Shown: in pieces, positions 34,184-44,928 of the stretch
Position numbering within the stretch: position 1 is the first letter of the stretch
How the letters are laid out: every line of letters starts with the position of its first letter
Assembly (NCBI GenBank): GCA_000750105.3
Contig: JPHH03000039.1
Location: 186,001 to 250,000 of the forward strand
Reading direction: 5' to 3'
From: Tolypocladium sp. Sup5 PDA-1
Taxonomy: Eukaryota > Ascomycota > Sordariomycetes > Hypocreales > Ophiocordycipitaceae
Length of the DNA: 64,000 nucleotides
Position numbers and translations under genes: made by a program
The notes under the pieces: generated by a model
Databases searched by the model: none
Seen by the model: the letters and a program-made list of their open reading frames with translations, nothing else
What the model was told of the DNA's origin: nothing

Positions 34184-34944
34184 CTTGACCGTCACGCGCC
34201 TCCTCGCTCCGGAGGGCAGACAATTGGCACGATGGTCAGTCGACTCAAGCCCCTCGACGAGGTTGATGAAGGTGGGACAAGGACTCCGTACCTAGACAAG
34301 GATGACGATTCAGGGTTGGAGAAGACCCATATCGATAAGCTACCGTACTGGGTCCAACCCCACAAGACGTCACAGTCATTCCAGCACCCGCATGTGAAGG
34401 TCCATTTCCCATCTCAAACTCAGCACTGCCGTTTTTATTCTGGGTAGCCGTATGGGCCTTGAATAACTCCAACACGACGAATCTCTGCATATCTGCATGT
34501 CGTCTAGATCCACGGACCTGACACATCCCTGGAAACATCACCGGGTTTATACCCTACGCCGTCGCCATGTGTCTTGCTAGTAGCAAAAAGCAAGACTACT
34601 TGCCAGCCAGTATAATCAATCACTCTTTCTTTGTTTTCTGCGGTTCTTTTTCTCGGACATTTTCTTTCATGTGGCACGATTCTGCATTGTAGCATTAGCT
34701 TTCTTGCTCACAAACGTGGCTGCACGGTAAAGTAGTACTAGTATTAGCAACGTCCAAATGAGTAGCAACTCGTTTCCTCATGCTGAGCAGATCGCGGTTC
34801 CCGTGGACTGTCTTCTCGTCAGTCGCTGGGCCTCACTACCCAGTTGACAAACAGAACAAACCCAATCTCAAACATCATGCTGTCTTGAACTTCGCCAAAC
34901 CCTCAAAGACCGGGCGGAGGAGGGACCTAGACGTCATGTAAGTG
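34184..34944. other. intergenic
   Basis: About 760 bases between two minus-strand genes: the promoter of TRAPPC13 and the 3' region of the KH protein gene. No gene supported. Confidence 0.6.
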
Positions 34945-36948
34945 TCAGGGCGTGACTATTGAATCTAGCCAGCATTGTATGCGTACAGAATTGTAATCGT
35001 GCCCACCAGGGGGAGGCGGAGCCGCTTCAGATGGAGGAGGCGGGGGCGCTGCCTCGCTCGGGGGAGGGGGCGGCGCGGCAGACTGGCCCGGCGCGGCTTG
35101 TCCGGCCTGAGCTTGATAGTAGTAGTTGTACCACGCCACGTAGCTGTATAATGTCAGCTGGGTTCGCATTTCGTAAAGGGAGGAACGCAAACTTACTTCG
35201 CATAACCTCCGTAGGCGGCATACGGATCACTGCCAGCACCAGCGCCAGCGCCGTTGGCGTTGGCGTAATACTGTGCATACTGAGACCAATCGGCTGTGGT
35301 AGCAGCGGTATTGGCACCAGGAGCGCTAGAGCTGCCGGGTGCTGCGGCCTGATCGGCTCCCTGTCGGCCATAGGAGGAATAGGAAGAATGATCGTGAGAT
35401 CTGCCTCCACGATAGCTGTCTCCTCCATAGCCACCGCGGTCGTGGTGTCGAGGAGGTCGAGTCTTCCACTCCTCGTACTGCTCCTTAACGTTGGCAATCA
35501 AGTCCTCGCAGAGTTCCTTCGCCTTTTCAACCATTTTGGGGTCTGGCCCGCTGCAGATGATGTTAGCAGATGTTCGGTCAGGGTTTGACGGCGGGTTACT
35601 TACGTCACGTGAAGAAACATGTCCTCATCGCTCTCACGGTTGGTGGCCACCTCGAGGTATCCAGATCCGAGTCCCTTGATCTGCACTCGGCAACCCGTTT
35701 CGGACTGAATATGTTTCACGTACGAGCCGCCAGAACCGACGATCTGTGCACGAAGGTTGAAGCCAGGAACCGGCTCCAAGTCAACAGGGATCTTCTCTTC
35801 TGGCCATTTACGCTGTCGAGGAACAAGTGTTAGTGTCCACTTCTCAAGGTGACAAGCGTTTGTGAAATTGAGGTGACATACCCGGCCGAATTCGTCACGT
35901 TCAACTTGCGGCTGCTCTTGATCTCGCCGTCTAAAGCGACGTTCGTCGACCAGCGCAGGGAGCTCCTGCTCGATGAGCTCCTGTATTTTGGCTACGGCAG
36001 CTTCCAGACCCGCTTTCTTGGTGCTGGTAATGTGCAGGTACAGCGGAGGGTTCTGTGACGCTGTTAGCAAGGATGATCGGGCGGAGAAGACGCATAGTTC
36101 AGACTCACCGCTGCGGTCGCCATGTTTTTGTTGGGATAGTAGCTGCCACGCGTCGTTATGTCTTGAGAAAGGTCAACGTTATGTCTCCGAGGCGGATTGG
36201 GTGAGGGTGGTAGCATACCAGCGCCAGTCTCGTCTCCGATCTAATGGAAGAGGATGTCAGTAGGAGCAGAGAAAGAGGGTTTGCATACGAGCTATGTGCT
36301 GCGCAAGCATGATGTTGCCAGAGCGTCAGGCGCTGCAAATGCCCAGGCTGGAACAAATCTGGAGAATCAGTGGAGCATCAAGAATAATTACCATCTTCTG
36401 AGTCGAGCTCTTGGTGAGCAAGTAGCGGTTTCGCAAGTCGTTGACTTCGATGTCCTTGACGTAGTCGCCGTCGGCAATATACATCTCGCCATCGACCCTG
36501 CGAGTCGGGGCAGCGCCTGTCGAGGACATGTTCGTTCTGGCAGAAGCAGGAGGGGTAGTGGTTTCCTCTGGCTTGTTGATGGGTGGCACGTCGACGTGCT
36601 GGATGCCTTTGCGGGCCTGCAGCTGCGCGTTGATCCTAGCAGCAGCGGCAGCTGGTGAGGCTGGTTAGCACAACGGCGTGGGACAAGAGGTGGCATGCTA
36701 TTCGCAACTTGAGGGCATAAGGGACAGATGGAAGCCATACCAGCTGCAGCCGCCGCATCAATGGGCGACTTCTTGGACTCGGTAGAGTCATCCTGCTGCG
36801 GGCGTGGGCTGCGCTCGCGCGGTTCCTCGGCGCGTCGGGCAGGCGGCGAGCGAGAGCGGCGATCGAACCGAGAGGTCCTCTTTGGCTCAGGTTCCTCCAT
36901 TTGGTCGAAGCGGGATCGCTTGACTCCCGGGCGCTCTGCTTCAGTCAT
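34945..36948 (-). CDS. KH-domain RNA-binding protein, KHDC4/BLOM7-like splicing factor
   Basis: Eight exons on the minus strand: 36741-36948, 36392-36651, 36219-36240, 36109-36161, 35882-36052, 35604-35812, 35197-35550 and 34945-35143 (491 aa). The N-terminus is an Arg/Ser-rich nuclear segment (KRTSRFDRRSRSPPARR). A first KH-like module reads VKDIEVNDLRNRYLLTKSST, then QKMIGDETGADITTRG, SYYPNKNMATA and NPPLYLHITSTKKAGLEAAV. The second KH domain contains LRAQIVGSGGSYVKHIQSET and a GLGSGYLE loop. The tail is Tyr/Gly-rich and then proline-rich (PPPPPSEAAPP repeated). This order matches KHDC4-like proteins, which bind pre-mRNA and affect splice-site choice. All seven introns are in phase. One exon is only 22 nt yet encodes the conserved IGDETGA. 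The last exon may contain a further unrecognised intron, since the final 20 residues look atypical. Confidence 0.88.
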
Positions 36949-38352
36949 GGTGGGCTGGCGGTCGAAACTCGAGGATCGCTGGCGCGTTAGACGTGTCCGT
37001 CGTGGTGTTTGTTGTGCAGCTCAGAATATGGGACTGAGCACTGCACAGGAGGCAGAGAAGGGAAAGGGAGAAGTGAGAGCTGCGTGCGACTGCGAGACCG
37101 TCACAGCTTGCAGGGTGCAGCAGCACGAAAGCCTCGTCGTTGGAAATGAAGACCCGAGTGTCTGCAGCCACAGTGTTTGGCAGTCGGAAAATTGTACGGA
37201 CTACGGGTACGGATACATAAGGTAAGGTAAAGCAGCGTTGCCCGTGGCGAGTTTACTGGCCCCACTGCCTAGTGGCCTAGACAGACGCACGGGCCGTGGA
37301 TGGGCGTGTTCTACGGATAGAGACCCCAGCACTGGCAGGGAACTGGCAACTGGCAACGCCTGGGGAAGAGACGAGACGCGCTGATTCACTGAGCTGCACC
37401 TCCAGAATGAGACGCATTGGTTTCCAGTGAGCTTAGGTTCAATGCACCAGCTTGATCCGTTCGTGGATGCATCAAGTGCACATGGCTACCGGGCCGTGCG
37501 TGGCTCTCCATAGTATCAGATCTGACGCAAGGGAATTGCTTGGGGCGAACCGCACTCGAATGCTCTGAGCGCATAGTGGTGAACAAGCGGCTTCTAGATT
37601 TGCCGTGCCTCATGATGATTGCGCGCAGCCTCCTGTTTGTTTCGTACCTTCGAACGAACGGTGACGGAGTCTGCGCCGGAACTTGGTGTTTCCGTACACA
37701 CAGGCTGGGATATTCCACCAACAACTGGCAGACCAGTCTGTGACGCCAAAATGTCCGTAGATATAAATGCACCATGGCTGTTCCTGATGAGCTTGGACTA
37801 AGGTAGGTTGTAATTACCACGTGCTCAGAACATCGACATGGCCGTGAGGATGCAGCCAGTCACTGGGATCACCTGGGGTAGTCGACAACGGCCGCTGTCA
37901 GTCCGATGACGGACCTGCTGCTATCTTACGTGGTAAGGCCACCGCACGTAAGCGGCAGAAGAGCCAGTATCATAGCTACGATAGAGCCGTAATTACAAAA
38001 CGGATGTGCTGGTGCTGCACGGATAAAGCCTGTTGTTTTCCCAGCCAAGGCTGCAATACGAATTCCCTGGCCATTTGAACTTGGTGAGGGGTGGCTCGAC
38101 ATTCTTCGTCCTGTCTGCTCCCCAGTACGAAGTACGCAACTTGGCAACGTTGGCGGGCCGAGGTGATCCGTGCCCCCCAACCCACTCAGCCTCCGATATC
38201 TCGGAGCCCCAGCTGAGTTTTTGGCTTCGTCCCAGTCGCCCTGACTCACGACTGCACCAACACCGACCCATTGCTCGTCAACCGCCACTGACAGCAACCG
38301 CGAAGCATCTTGTTTGGTCAGAGAGATACGCGCCCTCTCAATTGATCGCAAG
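36949..38352. other. divergent intergenic region, KH gene and ILV6 promoters
   Basis: 1.4 kb with no supported gene. It holds a perfect CPC1/Gcn4 site close to ILV6 (listed). A GGTAAGGTAAAG run occurs near 37221. Confidence 0.6.
38242..38248 (+). promoter_or_regulatory. CPC1/Gcn4 site TGACTCA upstream of ILV6
   Basis: A perfect match to the general amino-acid control element, 105 bases before the ILV6 ATG. Amino-acid biosynthetic genes in fungi are commonly induced through this site on amino-acid starvation. Confidence 0.65.
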
Positions 38353-39368
38353 ATGGCCTCGCTCCGGTCCTGTGCCGCGCCCCTTCGACGGGTCGCGGCC
38401 GCCAAGAGCCTCCCAGCGACCTCCTCGCTCGGAGCCTTTCGATACAACTCGTCCAGCAGCAGCTCGACCTCTGCGATTGCCTACAAGGCCCTGCGAAACC
38501 GATCTGCTCCCCTGCCCGTGACCAACTCTCCGCCATCATGGTCGGCCCAGGCCGCCGTCTCCAACATCCTTTACGAGACTCCGACTCCGTCGATGGTCCC
38601 CCCGAAGCGCCACATCCTCAACTGCCTGGTCCAGAACGAGCCCGGTGTGTTGTCCCGTCTTTCTGGAATTCTCGCTGCCCGAGGCTTCAACATCGACTCT
38701 CTGGTCGTCTGCAACACCGAGGTTGAGGATCTGTCCCGCATGACCATTGTCTTGACGGGCCAAGACGGCGTTGTTGAGCAGGCCAGGCGGCAGCTGGAGG
38801 ACCTCGTGCCCGTGTGGGCCGTCCTGGACTACAGCAACGCGGCCCTTGTTCAGCGTGAGCTGCTGCTTGCCAAGATCAACATTCTGGGGCCCGAGTACTT
38901 CGAGGAGCTGCTCGCTCACCACCGAGAGATGACTGCTGGGGAGCATGCTCCCGAGGGCGTCGAACGACAGACTCAGTCTCTTGAGGAGTTGGCCCAGGAC
39001 TTCCACCCCAGCAAGCTCGCCGCCAGTGAGGCTCTGCGGCATAAGCACGAGCACTTGAAGACCATCACCTACTTCACCCACCAGTTTGGAGGCAAGGTCT
39101 TGGATATCAGCACCATCAGCTGCATTGTGGAACTGTACGTCGTGAGGATTGTTCAAATTGTCACAGCTCAGGCTAACACTGTCGCAGCTCTGCCAAGCAG
39201 ACGAGGATCGACTCTTTCCTTAAGTTGGTCGCGCCCTTTGGCATCCTTGAGTCGGCCCGTACCGGTCTAATGGCCCTGCCCCGATCCCCTCTGCACGGGC
39301 CCCACGAGGAGCCCGTCGTCAAGGAAGCCGACGAGATTGTCGATGCCAGCCAGCTTCCCCCTGGTTAA
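38353..39368 (+). CDS. ILV6: acetolactate synthase regulatory (small) subunit, mitochondrial
   Basis: Two exons, 38353-39134 and 39188-39368 (320 aa). The subunit activates acetohydroxyacid synthase and confers valine feedback control in isoleucine, leucine and valine synthesis. The ACT domain begins HILNCLVQNEPGVLSRLSGI and includes ARGFNIDSLVVCNTEVEDLS. The C-terminal ALS_ss_C part spans the intron (ISCIVEL joined to SAKQTRIDSFLKLVAPFGIL). The first 45 residues are Arg/Ser/Ala-rich and acid-free (MASLRSCAAPLRRVAAAKSL), as in mitochondrial presequences. The ATG at 38353 was chosen because the longer frame upstream adds acidic residues before the presequence. It is convergent with the ornithine carbamoyltransferase gene, with only 177 bases between stop codons. 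Confidence 0.95.
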
Positions 39369-39545
39369 GTGTACGGGACCGTCTACACCTGAGGCCGCCT
39401 CGGCGACCGGCGTCTGGCGAGAAGCGGAATTTGGTTGTCCAAATGTTTGTAATTTTGAATTCAAGTGGCTGAATATGCTACTGCTCTTGCACTCCATAAT
39501 CTCTTGGTACAAGTCAAGAATTGTAACAGGAAAGTTTGCGCCAAC

Positions 39546-40709
39546 CTAGAACTTTCCCTTGTTCACGACGAATCCATGGATAGCGGCTGTTTCACAATCA
39601 GTCAGGAACGTCTGGATAAGGAGCAGGCAACTCACAAACGGCTGCCCAGAGTCGGTTCTCCGCCTCAGGGAAGACCAACGACCTGGGGCTGTAGAAGACT
39701 TCGTCGGCAACCTCCTCCGCGTGTCGGGGCAAGCAGTGCATGAACTTCCATCCCTCCTTGGCGCCACCCCGCTTGGCCAGCTCATTCGTGATTTGGTACC
39801 CGGCAAATGCGTCAAGACGCTTCTTCTTTTCGCTCTCCTGCCCCATGGAGATCCAAGTGTCCGTTACCAGCACATCGGCGTCCTTGATTGCGTCCTCCGG
39901 TACGGTCGTCTCGAAGAGCTTACCAGGCGAGCCAACACCCTTGGCAGCAGATGTGATGAGCTGCCTCATGGGCTCGGGGATGCCATAGCCCTTGGGAGAC
40001 GCAACGGAAATATCGACGCCCATCTTGACACATGCCGTCGCCAGATCAAAGAGGACATTGTTCGAGTCGCCGACCCAGGCCACCTTGAGGCCACTGAGAC
40101 CAAGGCCGGAGACGGATCCCTTGGATGATGGGAATGCTTCATGTATGGTGAGAAAGTCGGCAATGGTCTGGAGAGGATGGAAGTCGTCTGAGAGGGCATT
40201 GATGACTGGCACGCTCGAGTGCTTTGCCAGGTTGGCCACGTCTGAGTGAGGACCGACTCGAGCAACCATGCAAGAGGTCATTGACGAGATGACGACGGAC
40301 GTGTCGTAGAGCGACTCATTCACCTGCAAGAGCCTGTCAGTTCATGTATTGATATTGCCATACAAAGACGACCTACGCCAAGTTGAATGTCATCCTTGCC
40401 CAGGAACATGGGATGGCCGCCGAGCATAGTCACTGCAGCCTCCGTAGAGACTCGAGTCCGGGTGCTTCGCTTGCTGAACATCATGGCAACCGTCTTGCCG
40501 GTGAGAGACGTCGTTAGCGATGTCGGCGCCCGGCCAGCCTTGACTGCCTGTTTCCGCGTCGCGGCATTGCGAACCAAGGCAGTGAATTCGTTGGGAGTCA
40601 ACTCGCTGATAGACATAAGATGCCTGGGGCCCGAGGCCTGTGACGAGTAGGCGCGCTGCTGGAGGCCATTGACGGCGCTTCGAGCTGCTCGGATAGCTGA
40701 AGTCTTCAT
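39546..40709 (-). CDS. ARG3: ornithine carbamoyltransferase, mitochondrial
   Basis: Three exons on the minus strand, 40377-40709, 39636-40323 and 39546-39586 (353 aa). The enzyme joins carbamoyl phosphate and ornithine to citrulline in arginine synthesis (argB in Aspergillus, arg-12 in Neurospora). Carbamoyl-phosphate binding is seen in MMFSKRSTRTRVSTEA and ornithine binding in KFMHCLPRHAEEVADEVFYS. The tail VVNKGKF is restored only by splicing the last 41-nt exon. Without that, the frame runs on into a non-conserved tail. Residues 1-25 (MKTSAIRAARSAVNGLQQRA) look like a mitochondrial presequence, as in filamentous fungi. An upstream in-frame ATG at 40769 adds 20 residues and is less likely. 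A six-of-seven CPC1-like site (TGAGTCG on the minus strand, 40945-40951) lies upstream. Confidence 0.95.
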
Positions 40710-41548
40710 CTTAGATATCGGGATAGGGCAGGCTTCGAATTGAACCAGCGATTGGCTGTTTGAAGCCAATTGAAAAGAGAGATCAGTAGAGAATCAATCA
40801 GGATGAGCAGAATGGGAGACTGCTGGAGAGCTGAGGGGGCGGTATCAATGCAAGACTGCCAGTCGGGTGCTTCTTCAAGGTCGGAGTCATGTAGCACAAA
40901 TCCGCGGAAGCCGTCCGTATCAGGAACTGCAATGCAATGCAGGTCGACTCATCACTGAGGTGGGCCAAGGGCCCAAGACGGCCTGTCAGGTGCCACGGCA
41001 GCAATTCACAGCGCTCCCGCTGGTCCAGCAGCAGGCGCTGAAGCGACCAGCTCCACTGGAAGTCCACCGAACAGGGCGCTGCAGGAGCCTTCCAGCTTCT
41101 CGCCCTCCTAGCGCCTGATGCCCCACCTTTGAGTGGTTGAGAGATTCGTGGGGGGCTATTCCTCTTCAGGCTAGCGTCATCTCTCAACAGGTGAGTGGCC
41201 AACCAGCGTGCTCTCGTTGTTCCCCATGTGGGGACCCCCCCCCCGACCACGGCATTTCGAGGCAGTGTGACGACGACGACGAGACAAGGAGCAGGAGCGT
41301 GACCTTGATCTGGCGCCGCTTATCCGTACAGTTACAACTACATCGCATCAGCATCATCGTCATCGTTTTACCCTTTGCACAGCATCACGTCGTTTCATTT
41401 GCGCATACATCCTCGTCACGAGAATCAGAGCTTAGCGCAGCCTCTTCTAGTCGACCTCGCGACAAGATCACTTCGTCCCCGGCCCCCGGGTTGTGAGATG
41501 CCCTCCTCCAACCCGTAGTTTCAGCCCGCCATTGCCCCCATCACCACC
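40710..41548. other. divergent promoter region between ARG3 and the Tag1-like gene
   Basis: About 840 bases with no supported gene. It contains a ten-base C run (about 41235-41244) and one near-consensus CPC1 element at 40945-40951. Confidence 0.55.
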
Positions 41549-44309
41549 ATGCCTGCCGACGAACGATCACCGCTCCTCTCCCATGAGAACGAAGAAGTCA
41601 CGCCCAACGAGTCGGAGCCTCTCCTCTCCGACCGACAAGATCGCGACGGCGACAACGACCAACAAGCCGACGCTCCATCAGCTCCAGCCAAAGCCCCGGC
41701 ACGGCGCAAGGGCAAGTGGCGATGGCCGTCAATCATCGCCATCGTGATCCTCGCGGTCCTCGTCGTCGCCATCATCGTCCTCGGCTTCGTCATACCGCCA
41801 GCAGTCCAAAAGTATGTCGAGGATGCTGTTGTCCTGGAGCCAACCAGCTTGTCTCTCGAGTCCCTCACTGCCGATGGAGTCCGCGCACGAGTTAAAGGCA
41901 ACTTCCGCCTCGACGGCTCACTTGTTACCGATGAACACGCACAGCGAATCGGAAGGTTGGCGACGAGCATCATGAGGCAACTCGGGTCAGAGGAGACAAC
42001 AGTCAACGTACGCCTGCCTCTCTACGACAACGCTCTTCTCGGCACGGCCGTCGTGCCACCGCTAACACTCGATCTCGTGGATGGGCACAACAATGAGCTG
42101 GACTTTGTGACCGATATCATTCCTGGAGACGCCAATCTTATGCGCAAAATTGTCAATGACTGGCTAGGCGGCAAGCTCGACAAGCTCGAGGTGACTAGTG
42201 CTGCGGCACTTAGCATCAAGTCGGGCATCTTTCCCTTGGGCACTCATGACGTGGTGGAATCAATGGTTTTTGAAGGTCAATCTCTCTATCGCGCCTTTGC
42301 TTCCTTGTATTTTGGGAAGAAAACAATCAAATAATTTTACGTTCCGCTCCTACTTGGACTCGGGCTAACGCTCTCGCAGCTAATGAGATCCCGTCCATTC
42401 CCGAGTATAAGATACAGAACCTCGTCTTCCACGACGTACCCGTCGGTGACAAGGGGCAAATGGGAGTCGGTGCCAATGTCTCCATCAGCCTGCACAATGA
42501 CTACCCCATAGGCTTGGATGTTCCGTCTCTTGGCTTCGAAGTTCTCGTCCCCAACTGCGATCCTTCTGAGCCCAACATCAAGGTTGCCTCGGCAGTCACC
42601 GGTGTCATCCAAATTCGCCCCAAGGCAGACGTCACGGCCGAGGCTGAGGGCGTCGTGCGTGAGCTCCCAGAGACGCTCACGCGGGCCTGTCCAGACACCG
42701 AGCTCTCCCCACTGGACAACTTCATGAAGCACTATCTGCATGGAGAGAATGCCAAGGTCTTCGTGCGTGGGAAGGCCCCAGAACACTCCGATGTCCCCGA
42801 GTGGGTCGGGGCCATTCTTCAAAGCGTCACCGTCCCCATCGACTTTCCAGGGCGCTCTTTTGACAACTTCATCCGCAACTTTTCGCTCACCGACGTCGAC
42901 TTCAAACTGCCCAGTCCCTTTGCCGATCCGAACGACCCCAACGGTAAGCCTCGTGTATCCGGAACGGTCCAGGTTTTGGCGGGGCTGCCGGCGGAGGTGA
43001 ATATCGATCTCGCCGTTGACAGCTTAAAAGCAAATGGCGATCTCATCTACAAGAAACAGAAATTCGGCGAACTGAATCTAAACCAGTGGCAAAAGGCAAA
43101 CTCGACCATCGCCTCCGGCTCTGGAGACGAGGAAGACACAATCACAATCACCTCCCGGGTCATCGACGCCCCTATCGACATTACCGATGGCGACATTTTC
43201 GGTGATGTTATGCAGAAGCTGCTGTTCGGCGACGCCGACGTTGTCCTCGACGTCAAAGCCTTGGTGGATGCCAAGGTCACAACGGTGCTGGGCAAGCTGG
43301 TCTTGAAGGGTGTCCCTGCGCAGGGCAAAGTCCCAGTAAAACGTCCGTCTTCAAGTTGGTAGTCTTGTATGTCGCTTGTGGGAACCAAACCAAACTTGTC
43401 TCGCTCATGACGGTCTTCATGAGCACCTCACAAGCTGCTGCGAGAACCTTCGCTAACCAAGCTGCAGACGTTCCTGGAGATACATTGGGAGCGCTGAACC
43501 CCCAGGTTGGCGACATTCGAATTTTAAACACATCAGACACTGGCGTACATTTGCAGACGGTGGTCAATTTGACCAACCCTACACCATATACAGCTACTAT
43601 ACCGTACATAAACATTCATGTCATGAAGCAGGGCTACATGATCGGAGAGGCCGTTGCCAGGGACGTTGACTTTCGAATTGGAAACAACTCGGACATCAAC
43701 ATCAGCGCGACATGGGACCCGTTGGCATTTGGCGGGGAGAAGGGGCAGGCAGTCGGCCGTCGACTCTTGTCGGAGTATCTTTCTGGAAAGAACACGACTA
43801 TTGAGCTCAGGGCGCACCGCGGCTCCATCCCGACGATGCCCATCATTGGCGAGGCACTGTCCAAGATCAACATGACGCTCAACACACCCATGGTGAAGCT
43901 CCCTGGCGACGACGACGGCGACGACGACGGTGAAGAGGTTGGCCACGGCTTCATACGAGATGCGACCTTTCACATCCTCTCGTCCACCGCAGCCTTCACC
44001 CTCGCCTCCCCGCTGCGTCATAATACCGTTCATATAGAGTACATCAACGCCACGGCCTTTTACAACCACACCGAGCCGGTCGGGCAGATACTCCACGACG
44101 AGCCCTTTGACGCGCCGCCGGGGCTGTCGCAGACCCCGCGGCTGCCTGTGGAGTGGTCGGCGAGCCACGTCGGGTTCGATAAGCTCAAGGAGGCTCTTGG
44201 CGGCTCGTTGAAGCTGGATGCCCTGGCGGATGTCACGGTCAGGTTAGGGAACTGGGTGGAGACCGTCAAGTACGAGGGGTTGGGTATCGGTGCCAAGGTT
44301 GCCTTGTAG
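41549..44309 (+). CDS. Tag1-like vacuolar membrane protein (DUF3712 family)
   Basis: Three exons: 41549-42275, 42380 to about 43354, and 43468-44309 (about 847 aa). The N-terminal 55 residues are cytosolic and carry two acidic dileucine motifs (ERSPLL and ESEPLL). One membrane helix follows (IIAIVILAVLVVAIIVLGFV, about residues 63-85), then a long luminal part with repeated LEA/BPI-like beta modules and many N-glycosylation sequons (NLTNP, NNSDINIS, NTTIEL). The layout matches yeast Tag1, a vacuolar protein needed to end autophagy. Related fungal proteins are often labelled pre-rRNA processing protein, which nothing here supports. The donor of the second intron is uncertain: 43343 and 43355 both fit in phase with the clear acceptor at 43467, so a few residues at the join are unsure. 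Confidence 0.78.
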
Positions 44310-44928
44310 GCTGTGGCGATAGAGACGGCGTTTGGGGAATGGATCAGGGAGCGAATACACATATTGGGACTTTTTATGGAATGGCGAATAGTTTGATTGT
44401 TTCAATTGGGTACAGGCGATTACGGCCAACCTTGACTTCCCAGTTTCGTATGCTACTAGCTTGGATGACATCTTCATTCGGTGCCTCGTGAGATTCAGAG
44501 TTCGGACTTGATTACAGACTAGAGTGTAAGTGAGAGCGTGGATAGCATCCTCTCTCCGGGCGTTCAAGTCTTTACCTCTTATCACATTCACACAATGACA
44601 TGTAGGCCATACCAAGCACCAAACTGTGATCCGTGGCAGGGCAGGATCTGCAACGGCATCGTGCGGAATGGGCAACGCAAAACAGACAACATAACTATAT
44701 GTTGCCGTCGTTAGGTAAACTTCAACAAAACAAAGGAAGACTCGCGCTGGCGAGCCAAAGATTGAGACGTGACAAACCTAGTGGTGTATCTTGTCTAGAC
44801 AGAAGCACAAACGGCGTCAGCAGGACATAAAACCAAGACGACAAAGAGCGCATGTAGTAGTAAGGGTATCATGCACCTTTTGTTGATAACATATTACATT
44901 CCATCCGTGGCGAATACCTGCAGCTGCT
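44310..44928. other. convergent 3' regions
   Basis: About 620 bases between the stop codons of two converging genes. AT-richer than the flanks. No gene supported. Confidence 0.6.
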
